Source of the DNA: Streptomyces fructofermentans | GTDB lineage: Bacteria; Actinomycetota; Actinomycetes; Streptomycetales; Streptomycetaceae | NCBI RefSeq assembly: GCF_014651055.1 | Contig: NZ_BMWD01000016.1 | Location: forward strand, 9,637-73,636 | Direction of reading: 5' to 3' | Length of the DNA: 64,000 bases | Shown: positions 1-8,495 of the stretch, piece by piece | How the letters are laid out: each line of letters begins with the position of its first letter | How positions within the stretch are numbered: position 1 is the stretch's first letter | Notes under the pieces: generated by a model | Database searches by the model: none | Seen by the model: only the letters and a program-made list of their open reading frames with translations | Told to the model about the DNA's origin: nothing | Position numbers and translations under genes: made by a program

Positions 1-360
1 GGGGGGGTGACCGACTGGTATGGGGGACCGGTCGGGCGCGAATGAAGTTGCGGTGCGGGTGTGGCGTGCGAGGTGAACAGTGCCAGTTGAGTCGCGTACA
101 TGTCATGAGTGCCAATGAAGGTTGGCCGGAAATCGTCCGGTGCCCGAAGATCCGGGTACGCAATGCGGACTTGATCGCCCGTAAAGCACCGGCAAAAGCG
201 CGGGAAGGGGACGGCAACTCCGTGGTCAAGGCGCGGCAAAAGGGCGCCGTCCCGGGGGAGTCGAACCCCCCGGGACGGCGCCCGGCCCGCGCCCCGCGTC
301 CCGTGCCCGGTGCGCCGTGTCCGCGCTCGGTGCGCGGATCCGGGCCGGGCACGCGACGGC
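1..360. other. Left edge: gene-free stretch with terminator
   Basis: No reading frame here has a convincing ribosome binding site, domain or codon bias. The only clear structure is the hairpin at 242-283, which serves the metalloprotease gene reading leftward into this stretch. Whatever lies to the left is outside the window. Confidence 0.6.
242..283 (-). terminator. Strong hairpin terminator of the M4 metalloprotease gene
   Basis: A perfect 17-bp stem (242-258 pairing with 267-283) closes an 8-nt loop. It lies 77 bp beyond the stop codon of the leftward metalloprotease gene. There is no T-run, as is usual for Streptomyces terminators. Confidence 0.75.
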
Positions 361-2427
361 CTACGGGAAGGTGATCTTCCAGCCGTTGATCCGGCCGACG
401 TCCTGGGCGGCCTGATCCTGGACCTTCAACTGCCATACGCCGTTGGCGACTTCGGAGGAGGCGTTGACGGTGTACGCGTCGGTGACGTTGTCCGCCGAGT
501 CCGAGGAGCTGAAGGGCTTCAGGCGGTAGTTCGTACCGTCAGGCGCCACCAGGTCGACGACCAGGTCACCGCGCCACGTGTGCGTGATGTTGGGCGTGAC
601 GACCAGGTTCGAGGGCGCGTTGCCGGTGCGGCCGGTGACGGTGATCGACGAGGTGACCGCCGCGCCGTTGTCCGGAATCGACACCTGGGTGGTGCTCTCG
701 AACGACGTGCCGCCCCCGCCGCCGGGCCGTGAGCCGACGTTGATGCCGGCCCACGCGTTCTGCACCGCCAGGTACTCGGCGCTCGTGGTGCCGTACAGCT
801 CGCCCGCCACCGCGAGCGTTCCGGTGCGCGCCGCCGCGTAGTTGGTCGAGGAGGTGAACTTCGTCGTCAGCGCCTTGAACCAGATCAGCGCGGCCTTCTC
901 GCGGCCGATGCCGGTGACCGGCAGGCCGTCGGAGGTCGGCGAGTCGTACGAGACGCCGTTGACCGTCTTCGCGCCGCTGCCCTCGCTCAGCAGGTAGAAG
1001 AAGTGGTTGGCCGGGCCCGAGGAGTAGTGCACGTCGATCGAGCCGATGCCCGAGTACCAGGCGTCCTTGGACGAGCCGTCCCTGCTCGGCTTGTCCATGT
1101 AGCGCAGCGGGGTCCCGTTGCCGTTGATGTTGATCTTCTCGCCGACCAGGTAGTCGCCGACGTCGGAGGAGTTGCCCGCGTAGAACTCGACGGCCGCCGC
1201 GAAGATGTCGGAGGTCGCCTCGTTGAGGCCGCCCGACTCACCGCTGTAGACGAGGCCCGCCGTGTTCGAGGTGACGCCGTGCGTCATCTCGTGCGCGGCC
1301 ACGTCGATGGAGGTCAGCGGCTTCGTGTTGCCCGAGCCGTCGCCGTACGTCATGCAGAAGCAGGAGTCCTGCCAGAAGGCGTTGACGTAGTTGTTGCCGT
1401 AGTGGACGCGGGAGTACGCGCCGACCCCGTCACCGCGGATGCCGTTGCGGCCCTGCACGTTCTTGTAGTAGTCCCAGGTCAGCGCCGCCCCGTAGTGCGC
1501 GTCGGCGCCCGCCGTCTCCAGGTTGGACGCGGTGCCGTTGCCCCACACGTCGTCGGTGCCGGAGAAGAGCGTGCCGGTGCCCGAGCTGCCGCGGTTCAGG
1601 TTGTACGTCCTGTGGTTGCCGCGGGCCGTGTCGGAGAGCGTGTAGTTCGAGCCCGACTGGGCGGTCCCGAGGGTCACCGAGCCGCTGTACAGGGTGTTGC
1701 CGGTGCCCGTCTCGACGCCCTGGTACTCGTAGAGCTTCTTGCCGGTGGCGGCGTCCGTGACGACGTGCAGCTCGTTCGGGGTGCCGTCGTGCTGGAGCCC
1801 TCCGACGACCGTCTCGTAGGCGAGGGTCGGCGTGCCGCTCGCCGCCCAGACCACCTTGCGCGCCCGGTCCGCCTCCGTGCGCTTCGACCCCTCGGCCGCG
1901 GCGGCCCTCAGGGCCTGCTTCTCGGCGGTCGCGGGCTTCACCGCGGCGCTGGTGGTGAGGTTGTCCAGCTTGGCGCGGACCGCGCGCGTGACGCTCTCGG
2001 TCCGCCCGGAGGCGGCCGTCTCGACGACCAGGTCGCCGCCGAGGACCGGGAGTCCGGCGTACGTGCGCTCGTACCGGGTGTGGACCGTGCCGTCCGCGTC
2101 CTTGACGACGTCCCGGACGACGAGCTTCTCCCGGGAGCCCAGGCCCAGTTCCCTGGCGGTGTCCGCCTTGGCCGAGTCGGCGTCCTGGATCAGCGCGGCG
2201 CGCTGCGAGGGGGTGAGCTTGACGGCCAGGGCGCCCTTGTCGAGCTTGCCCGGCGAGGGGGTCGCGTCGGCGGTGGCGGCGCCCGTCTGGACCGCCGCGG
2301 CGAGCAGGGCGGCGACGGCGACGAGCGCGCCGGCGGCTGCCTTGTGCCGGGTGGAGCGGGAGGTGAAGGCCGGCTGTGAGGTGCCTGCGGTGTGCGAGGT
2401 GCGTCTGTGGGAGGTGCGTCTCAACAC
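361..2427 (-). CDS. Secreted M4 (thermolysin-type) neutral zinc metalloprotease with C-terminal P domain
   Basis: An extracellular endopeptidase made as a preproenzyme of 688 residues from the GTG at 2427. A basic leader with a hydrophobic core (about residues 28-53) ends near an Ala-rich cleavage site. An FTP/PepSY-type propeptide follows to about 235. The M4 catalytic domain carries zinc motif HEMTH at 379-383 and the downstream ligand motif GGLNEATSD near 399-407. A Gly-rich linker leads to a proprotein-convertase-type P domain (about 578-688). The GTG has AAGGAG only 3 nt upstream, so the adjacent TTG at 2424 (spacing 6) may be the real start; a longer in-frame ATG at 2532 adds a leader without signal features. 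It is monocistronic and ends at the 242-283 hairpin. Confidence 0.93.
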   Translation of the reverse strand: MLRRTSHRRTSHTAGTSQPAFTSRSTRHKAAAGALVAVAALLAAAVQTGAATADATPSPGKLDKGALAVKLTPSQRAALIQDADSAKADTARELGLGSREKLVVRDVVKDADGTVHTRYERTYAGLPVLGGDLVVETAASGRTESVTRAVRAKLDNLTTSAAVKPATAEKQALRAAAAEGSKRTEADRARKVVWAASGTPTLAYETVVGGLQHDGTPNELHVVTDAATGKKLYEYQGVETGTGNTLYSGSVTLGTAQSGSNYTLSDTARGNHRTYNLNRGSSGTGTLFSGTDDVWGNGTASNLETAGADAHYGAALTWDYYKNVQGRNGIRGDGVGAYSRVHYGNNYVNAFWQDSCFCMTYGDGSGNTKPLTSIDVAAHEMTHGVTSNTAGLVYSGESGGLNEATSDIFAAAVEFYAGNSSDVGDYLVGEKININGNGTPLRYMDKPSRDGSSKDAWYSGIGSIDVHYSSGPANHFFYLLSEGSGAKTVNGVSYDSPTSDGLPVTGIGREKAALIWFKALTTKFTSSTNYAAARTGTLAVAGELYGTTSAEYLAVQNAWAGINVGSRPGGGGGTSFESTTQVSIPDNGAAVTSSITVTGRTGNAPSNLVVTPNITHTWRGDLVVDLVAPDGTNYRLKPFSSSDSADNVTDAYTVNASSEVANGVWQLKVQDQAAQDVGRINGWKITFP

Positions 2428-3022
2428 GGACTCCTTCTGCGTGGCCGCGGAGTGCGCGGCCAGGGGGGACCGGACGGGCGGGACCCGTCCGGGCAGAACA
2501 AGGCGGAACGCAGAACCACTTGCATGGGGCACGTGCGGGCGTGCGTGGGGGTCACCGCGCAGCAGCTGTGAGGTTGCTGTGGAGCGGCCCTGGGAAGAGT
2601 CGCAGGAGATGGGCTGATCTGTCAGGTGCGCATCAAGACTTTGGCCGGAAACGGTTCGTTGTCCGGGGAGCCGTGTTCGGTATACGGATGCATTGGACGA
2701 CGGCGGTTCGGGGACGTGGCGCCCATGCCGGTGGCGGTGGCGGTGGCGGTGGCGGTGCCGGTGCTGGTGCCCGCGCCCGCGCCGGTGTCCGCCCCGTGGG
2801 GCCCGCGCCGGTGTCCGCCCCGTGGTGCCCGCGCCCGCGCCGGTGGCGCCCGGCGGGGGAGCCCGCGTCCGCGCCCGTGCCGCCGCGCGGTCGAGGCCGT
2901 ACCGGCGTCCGCGCCCGTGCCGCCGCGCGACGGGGGCCGTACCGGGCGTCCGTGCCCGTGGCGGGCGCGGGGTGGCGCGGGCGTGCGCCGGGTGCTGCCC
3001 GCCCGCACGGCGGGGGCGTCGG
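2428..3022. repeat. 595-bp gene-free stretch with GC-rich low-complexity repeats
   Basis: The part next to the metalloprotease (2428-2700) should hold its leftward promoter, but I could not pick clear -35/-10 boxes. From about 2725 to 3000 the sequence is low complexity: a GGTGGC run followed by imperfect repeats of a GTGTCCGCCCCGTGG-like unit and of CCGCGCCCGTGCCGCCGCGCG. Frames open through it on both strands are products of base composition and look like no protein. Confidence 0.6.
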
Positions 3023-4816
3023 TCAGGAGGCGTTCGGGTCCTCGCCGTGCCACGAGTGCCAGAGCGCCGCGTACGCCCCGCCCGCCGCCACCAGGCTCTC
3101 GTGGCTGCCCAGTTCGGTCAGTACGCCGTCCTCCATGACGGCCACCCGGTCCGCGTCGTGCGCGGTGTGCAGCCGGTGCGCGACGGCGATGACAGTGCGC
3201 CCTTCGAGGACGGCGGCCAGCGCGCGCTCCGCGTGGCGGGCGGTCGCCGGGTCCAGCAGGGCCGTCGCCTCGTCGAGGATCAGCGTGTGCGGATCGGCCA
3301 GCACGACCCGGGCCAGGGCCAGTTGCTGCGCCCGCGAGCCGTCCGCGAGGGAGACGCCCGGGGGCTGCCCGGGACCCTGGGCCAGGGGAACCCCGGACGG
3401 GCGCAGTTCGGTGTCCAGGCCGCCCGGCAGCCCGCGCACCCACTCGTCGGCGCCGACGGCCGCCAGGGCCGACCACACCAGGGCGTCCGTGGCGGACGGA
3501 TCGGCGATCAGCAGGTTGTCGCGGACCGTGCCCAGGAACACGTGGTGCTCCTGCGTGACGAGGACGACCTGCCGCCGCAGCTCCTCGGGGCCCAGCGACG
3601 CGATCGGCACCCCGCCCACGGTCACCGAGCCCGAACGGGGCTCGTCGACGCCGGCGAGGAGCCGGCCGAGCGTGCTCTTGCCCGCGCCCGACGGGCCGAC
3701 GAGGGCGAGCCGTTCACCGGGCCGGACCGTCAGGTCGACCCCGCGCAGCACATCGCCCCCGCGGTCGTACGCGTACCGCGCCCCCGACACGTCGATGCGG
3801 TCGTCCGCCGGGACCGGCGACCGCGCAGGGACGGCCCGGGGCGCCCGGCCCAGCCCCTCCACCCGCGCGAACGAGGCTCCGCTGGCCTGGAGTTGCTCGG
3901 TCCAGGACAGCACGGCGTCGAGCGGCGACTCCAGTTGCCGCAGGTACAGGGCCGCCGCCACCACCACGCCGAGACTCAGCGAGCCCCGCGCGTGCAGCGC
4001 GCCCCCCACCAGCACCACGACGACCACGGGCAGGACGTACGAGACCTCCACGGGCGGGAAGAAGACGCTCCGCAGGTACAGCGTGCGCAGACGCGCGCGG
4101 CGGGACGTCTCCAGCGCGTCGCGGCTCACCGCCACCCGCTGCCCGGCCAGCCGGAACGCCTCGACCGTGCGCGCGCCCGACACCGTCGCCGCGAGGATCT
4201 CCGCGACCTCCGAATTGGCCTCGCCCTCGGCGAGATAGGCCGTGCGGGCGCGCCGCAGGTACCAGCGCAGCGCGAACCAGATGCCGGTCTGCGCGAGCAG
4301 CGCGCAGACACCGAGCAACGGATCGAGGGCGAAGACCGCGCCGACGATGAACAGGCACTGGATCGAGGAGATCAGCAGCTCGGGCCCGGCGTCGCGCAGC
4401 GTGGCGCCGACCGCGCCGACGTCGGCGGTGCCGCGGGCGGTCAGATCGCCCGCCCCCGCCCGCTCCACCTCCGAGGCGGGCAGGGCCAGCGCCCGGTCGA
4501 CGAACTCCTCCCGCACCCGTGCCAGCGTCCGCTCGCCGAACCGGTGGCCCACGTAGCGGGCCCAGCGCGACAGCAGCAACTGGACCAGCGCGGCCGCCAC
4601 GATGGCCGACGCCAGCCGGTCCACCACGCCGACCCCCGCACCCGCCCGCACCTCGTCGACGATCCGGCCCAGCAGCCAGGGCGCCACGAGGCCCGCCCCG
4701 GCGGCGAGGCCGTTGAGGACCAGCACGGCGGCGAAGGACCCGGCGTCGGCGCGGATCAGCCGGACCGCCGCCGCGCGCACCTCGGCCGGTCCGGCCACCG
4801 GCAGTCGGGCGCTCAC
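3023..4816 (-). CDS. ABC exporter half-transporter, active-site partner of the degenerate 4813-6642 protein
   Basis: A fused membrane domain (about six helices, residues 25-290) and ATPase domain, 597 residues. It has an intact Walker A (GPSGAGKST, 374-382), Q-loop Gln422, Walker B with catalytic Glu516 (LILDEAT) and switch His547. The ABC signature is abnormal: LADGS at 490-494 instead of LSGGQ, preceded by an unusual Pro/Gly insertion (about 473-488). It starts at the GTG overlapping the TGA of the preceding gene (GTGA), so the two are translationally coupled and probably form a heterodimer. The family exports lipids, peptides or drugs; the substrate cannot be told here. Confidence 0.9.
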   Translation of the reverse strand: MSARLPVAGPAEVRAAAVRLIRADAGSFAAVLVLNGLAAGAGLVAPWLLGRIVDEVRAGAGVGVVDRLASAIVAAALVQLLLSRWARYVGHRFGERTLARVREEFVDRALALPASEVERAGAGDLTARGTADVGAVGATLRDAGPELLISSIQCLFIVGAVFALDPLLGVCALLAQTGIWFALRWYLRRARTAYLAEGEANSEVAEILAATVSGARTVEAFRLAGQRVAVSRDALETSRRARLRTLYLRSVFFPPVEVSYVLPVVVVVLVGGALHARGSLSLGVVVAAALYLRQLESPLDAVLSWTEQLQASGASFARVEGLGRAPRAVPARSPVPADDRIDVSGARYAYDRGGDVLRGVDLTVRPGERLALVGPSGAGKSTLGRLLAGVDEPRSGSVTVGGVPIASLGPEELRRQVVLVTQEHHVFLGTVRDNLLIADPSATDALVWSALAAVGADEWVRGLPGGLDTELRPSGVPLAQGPGQPPGVSLADGSRAQQLALARVVLADPHTLILDEATALLDPATARHAERALAAVLEGRTVIAVAHRLHTAHDADRVAVMEDGVLTELGSHESLVAAGGAYAALWHSWHGEDPNAS

Positions 4817-6642
4817 CGCAGCGCCCGCGCGGTGTCCTGGGCGTCGAGGTCGTCCGCGTCCCGTGCCACCAGGGCCCGGTACCGCGGTTCCTCGGCGAGC
4901 AGCCGCCGGTGGCTGCCCACCGCCGCGACCCTGCCGTCCACCAGGTGGTACACCGTGTCCGCCCGGTCGAGGACCAGCGGCGAGGTGCTGGTGAGGACGG
5001 TCGTACGGTCCCCGCGCGCGGCGCGCAGCCGGTCCGCGACCGCGGCCTCGGTGTGCGCGTCCAGGGCCGACGTCGGTTCCTGGGCCATCAGCACCTCGGG
5101 GTCGGCGAGCAGGGCCCGGACCAGCCGCACGCGCTGGCGCTGACCGCCGGAGAGGCTGCGGCCCTGCGCGTCGACCGGCGAGTCCAGCCCGTCCTCCAGC
5201 CCGGTGACGATGTCGTCGGCGACGGCCGCGCGCACGGCCCGCGCGATCTCCGAGCCGGTGCGTTCGCGCCGCCCGGAGACCATGTCGCGCAGGGACCCGG
5301 CGAACAGGTCGGCGTCGTGGTCGGCGACGAGCACGCGGTCGCGCACCTGGGCCAGGGCGATCGCGTCGAGGCGCACGCCTCCCCAGGTCGCCGCCGAGGG
5401 CGAGTACCCGCCGAGCCGGTCGAGCACGGCCGCCGCGTCGGCCGAGCGCGCGCAGGCCAGCACGGTCAGCCGGCCCGGCTCCACCCGCACCCCGGACTCC
5501 GGATCGTGCAGGACCGCGGGGGCGGCGGGGGCGTCCAGACCCGCGGAGGTGTCGGCGGTCGCGGGCTCCAGGTCCAGGAACCCGACCACCCGCCGCGCGG
5601 CCACCAGCGCGCGGCTGATCTGGAAGCCGCACTCGATGAGGAAGGCCACCGGCACGGTGAGGACCGCCGCGTAGCCGTACACCGAGACCAGTTCGCCCAC
5701 GGTGATGTCCCCCCGGGCGGCCAGCCGGGCCGCGAGCCAGGTCACCAGGGCGAGGAAGAGCGCCGGCACACCGACGCCGAGCGCCTGGATCCAGCTCGTG
5801 ACCGCCCCGACCCGGTACCCCTGCTCCCGCAGCAGGTGCGAGTCGCGCCGGAAGCCGTCGGCGAACAGCCCCTTGCCGCCCAGCCCGTTGAGGACCCGCA
5901 GGCCGCCCGCGAGGTCGCCGATCCGGGCGGTGAGCACGCCCTGCCGCTCGCGGTACGCCGTCTCCGCGCCCTGCAGCCTCCCCATCAGCGGCCCCACGAG
6001 CAGGGCGATGGCCGGCACGCCGAGCAGGAGCACCGCGGCGAGCAGGGGCGACACCGACAGCAGCAGGGACGCCACCACGCTGTACGACACGAGCGCCCCG
6101 ACACCCGGTCCGACGACGGTCAGGGACTGCCCGATCGTCGTCACGTCCCCCACGCCGATCGTCACGACCTCGCCGGCCCCGACCTGGCGCGGCAGGTCGG
6201 CGCCCAGTCGCACGGCCTGCCCCACGACGACCTTCACCGTACGGAAGTTGCCGTCCATCCGGACCCGGGTCATGGTGCGGTGCCGCATGATGCTCACCCA
6301 GGAGTTGAGCACGCCGACGCCGAGCAGCGCGGCGGACCAGCCGGCCAGCGCGGCCCCGTCGCCGGTCTGGAGACCGTCGTCGATCGCCCGGGAGAGCAGG
6401 TACGGCGAGAGCGCCATCAGCGTGGTCCAGGCGCTGCCGAGCAGCGCGCCCGCCACGGCCCGCCCCGGCTGCCGGCACACCAGCCACCACAGGTAGCGGG
6501 CCGCCCCGCGCCGGTCCGGGGTGCCTGGATCCTCGTACGCGTCGACCATCCGCCCCTCGCTCCCCGCGGCACCCCCCGGGGGCCCCGCCGTGCTCGAATG
6601 CCCCGGCCCGCCGCGCGTCCCGCGGCGGGCCGCCTCCGTCAT
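4813..6642 (-). CDS. ABC exporter half-transporter with degenerate ATPase domain (no Walker A)
   Basis: 609 residues: an N-terminal membrane domain (about 45-345) and an ATPase-like domain. The signature LSGGQ (497-501) is intact, but the P-loop is gone: where GxxGxGKST should be, the protein reads ACARSADAAA (396-405). The Walker B aspartate is Gln521 (MAQEPTSALD) and the switch histidine is replaced (TSTSP, 551-555). It cannot bind ATP in the usual way but can supply LSGGQ to the partner encoded next (3023-4816), whose own signature is abnormal. The ATG at 6642 overlaps the upstream stop as ATGA. A longer start at 6660 would run further into the preceding gene and is less likely. Confidence 0.9.
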   Translation of the reverse strand: MTEAARRGTRGGPGHSSTAGPPGGAAGSEGRMVDAYEDPGTPDRRGAARYLWWLVCRQPGRAVAGALLGSAWTTLMALSPYLLSRAIDDGLQTGDGAALAGWSAALLGVGVLNSWVSIMRHRTMTRVRMDGNFRTVKVVVGQAVRLGADLPRQVGAGEVVTIGVGDVTTIGQSLTVVGPGVGALVSYSVVASLLLSVSPLLAAVLLLGVPAIALLVGPLMGRLQGAETAYRERQGVLTARIGDLAGGLRVLNGLGGKGLFADGFRRDSHLLREQGYRVGAVTSWIQALGVGVPALFLALVTWLAARLAARGDITVGELVSVYGYAAVLTVPVAFLIECGFQISRALVAARRVVGFLDLEPATADTSAGLDAPAAPAVLHDPESGVRVEPGRLTVLACARSADAAAVLDRLGGYSPSAATWGGVRLDAIALAQVRDRVLVADHDADLFAGSLRDMVSGRRERTGSEIARAVRAAVADDIVTGLEDGLDSPVDAQGRSLSGGQRQRVRLVRALLADPEVLMAQEPTSALDAHTEAAVADRLRAARGDRTTVLTSTSPLVLDRADTVYHLVDGRVAAVGSHRRLLAEEPRYRALVARDADDLDAQDTARALR

Positions 6643-8495
6643 GCCAGGCTGTCCCGCCACGCCCGGTGCAGATCGGCGAACCTGCCCGTGCCCGCGACGA
6701 GTTCGGCCGGAGTGCCGTCCTCGACGATCCGGCCGTGCTCCATGACCAGGACCCGGTCGGCGATCTCGACGGTCGACAACCGGTGGGCGATGACGACGGC
6801 CGTACGCCCCCGGAGGACCGTGTGCATCGCGCGCTGCACGGCCCGTTCGCCCGGCACGTCCAGCGAACTGGTGGCCTCGTCGAGAATGAGCACCGCCGGA
6901 TCGGCGAGCAACGCCCGCGCGAACGCCACCAGTTGGCGCTGCCCGGCCGAGATGCGCCCGCCCCGCTTGCGTACGTCCGTGTCGTAGCCGTCCGGCAGGG
7001 CGCTGATGAAGTCGTGGGCGCCGATCGCCCGGGCGGCGCGCTCGATGTCCTCACGGGTGGCGTCCGGACGGCCGATGGCGATGTTCTCGGCGACGGTGCC
7101 GGAGAACAGGAAGGCCTCCTGCGTCACCATGACCACCCCGCGGCGCAGTTCACGCACCGACAGCTCCCGCAGGTCGACGCCGTCCAGGAGGACCCGGCCG
7201 GACGTCGGGTCGTAGAAGCGGGCCAGCAGTTTGGCGAGCGTCGACTTGCCCGCGCCCGTCGAGCCGACCACGGCGACCGTGCGGCCCGCGGGCAGCGTCA
7301 GCGAGAAGGACGGGAGAACCTCGCCCCCGGTGCGGTACGCGAAGCGCACGTCGTCGAAGACGACCTCGCGGCCGGGGTGCCGGGAGGCGAGCGCGGGCAG
7401 CGCGCGCGGGTCCGCGGGCTCGGGGACCGACGGGACCTGGGCGAGCAGGCCGGCGACCTTCTCCAGCGAGGCGGCCGCCGACTGGTACGAGTTGAGGAAC
7501 ATGCCGAGCCGGTCGATCGGGTCGTACAGCCGCCGCAGGTAGAGGACCGCGGCGGCGAGCACGCCCAGGGCCAGCGTGCCCGACGCCACCCGGTGGGCGC
7601 CCCACAGCACGATGCCCGCGACCGCCAGGTTGGCGACCAGCCGGGAGCCCACGACGTAGCGGGCCATCTCCAGCATCGAGTCGCCGTTGATGCGCTCGTG
7701 CCGGTGGTTGAGCACGTGGAAGTCGGCGTCGTTGACGGCCTCGCGGCGGAACGCCCGCACCGGCCGGATGCCGTTCATCGTCTCCGCGAACTTCACGATG
7801 ACGGCGGCGATCGCGGTCGACCGGCGGCTGAAGATCCGCCCGGCGCGGTGCTGGTAGAGGCGGATGAGCAGGTACAGCGGGACGAAGGAGAGCACCGCGA
7901 CCGCGCCCAGCCCGAGGTCGAGCCAGAGCAGCACGGCCGAGATGTAGACGAAGGACAGGATGACGGTGACGAGTTCCTGGAGCCCCTCGCTGAGCAGTTC
8001 GCGCAGCGACTCGACGTCCGTCGTCGAACGGGAGATGAGCCGGCCCGAGGTGTAGCGCTCGTGGAAGTCGATGCTGAGTGCCTGCGCGTGCCGGAAGATC
8101 CTGCCGCGCAGGTCCAGCAGGACGTCCTGGTTGACCCGCGCGGACGCCAGGATGAAGCCGCTCTGGAGCGCGCCGGCCGCCGCCGCCGACAGCACGTAGG
8201 CGACGGCGACGGCGATCAGCGGGCCGTGGTCGTCCCGGCGGAAGGCGGGTACGGCGCGGTCGATGGCGTACGCCACGAGGAGCGGGCCCGTCTGCACGGC
8301 CGCCTGCTGCAGCAGGAGCAGGACCGTCGCGAGGGCGACCCGGGCCCTGAGCGGCGCGAGCAGGGAGCGCAGCAGGGCGGCCGTCGCCCTCGGGGGAGCG
8401 GGCAGGGAGTCGCGGTCGAACGGGTCGCCGCCGGAGTGCGGGGGCGCCGGCCGGTCCTCCTCGTCGGTCGGCGCGGTGGTCGTGGGCGCCGTCAT
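6639..8495 (-). CDS. ABC exporter half-transporter, catalytically canonical partner of the 8492-10795 protein
   Basis: 618 residues with a disordered acidic/Pro-rich N-terminus (about 1-35), a six-helix membrane domain (50-345) and an ATPase domain. Walker A GSTGAGKST (411-419), Q-loop Gln459, Walker B LILDEAT with Glu540 and His571 are canonical; the signature is ISAGQ (515-519) rather than LSGGQ. Its ATG overlaps the upstream stop codon (ATGA), and its own stop overlaps the next start (ATGA). With the upstream protein, which has normal LSGGQ but an altered catalytic site, it matches the known class of heterodimeric exporters with one degenerate site (TM287/288 and BmrCD type). Confidence 0.92.
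   Translation of the reverse strand: MTAPTTTAPTDEEDRPAPPHSGGDPFDRDSLPAPPRATAALLRSLLAPLRARVALATVLLLLQQAAVQTGPLLVAYAIDRAVPAFRRDDHGPLIAVAVAYVLSAAAAGALQSGFILASARVNQDVLLDLRGRIFRHAQALSIDFHERYTSGRLISRSTTDVESLRELLSEGLQELVTVILSFVYISAVLLWLDLGLGAVAVLSFVPLYLLIRLYQHRAGRIFSRRSTAIAAVIVKFAETMNGIRPVRAFRREAVNDADFHVLNHRHERINGDSMLEMARYVVGSRLVANLAVAGIVLWGAHRVASGTLALGVLAAAVLYLRRLYDPIDRLGMFLNSYQSAAASLEKVAGLLAQVPSVPEPADPRALPALASRHPGREVVFDDVRFAYRTGGEVLPSFSLTLPAGRTVAVVGSTGAGKSTLAKLLARFYDPTSGRVLLDGVDLRELSVRELRRGVVMVTQEAFLFSGTVAENIAIGRPDATREDIERAARAIGAHDFISALPDGYDTDVRKRGGRISAGQRQLVAFARALLADPAVLILDEATSSLDVPGERAVQRAMHTVLRGRTAVVIAHRLSTVEIADRVLVMEHGRIVEDGTPAELVAGTGRFADLHRAWRDSLA

Noticed and set aside
253..275. GTTCGAACCCC-like T-arm resembling a tRNA end
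   Set aside because: It is part of the loop and stem of the metalloprotease terminator; there is no acceptor or anticodon arm.
42..374. 110-codon frame at the left edge
   Set aside because: No ribosome site, crosses the terminator hairpin and overlaps the metalloprotease end.
2622..3476. 284-codon frame over the low-complexity stretch
   Set aside because: It covers the repeats and runs out of frame into the ABC gene; composition artefact.
3023..7054. 1343-codon open frame covering two ABC genes on the minus strand
   Set aside because: Its first part is an out-of-frame reading of the upstream gene; overlap starts (ATGA, GTGA) and domain boundaries show separate genes.
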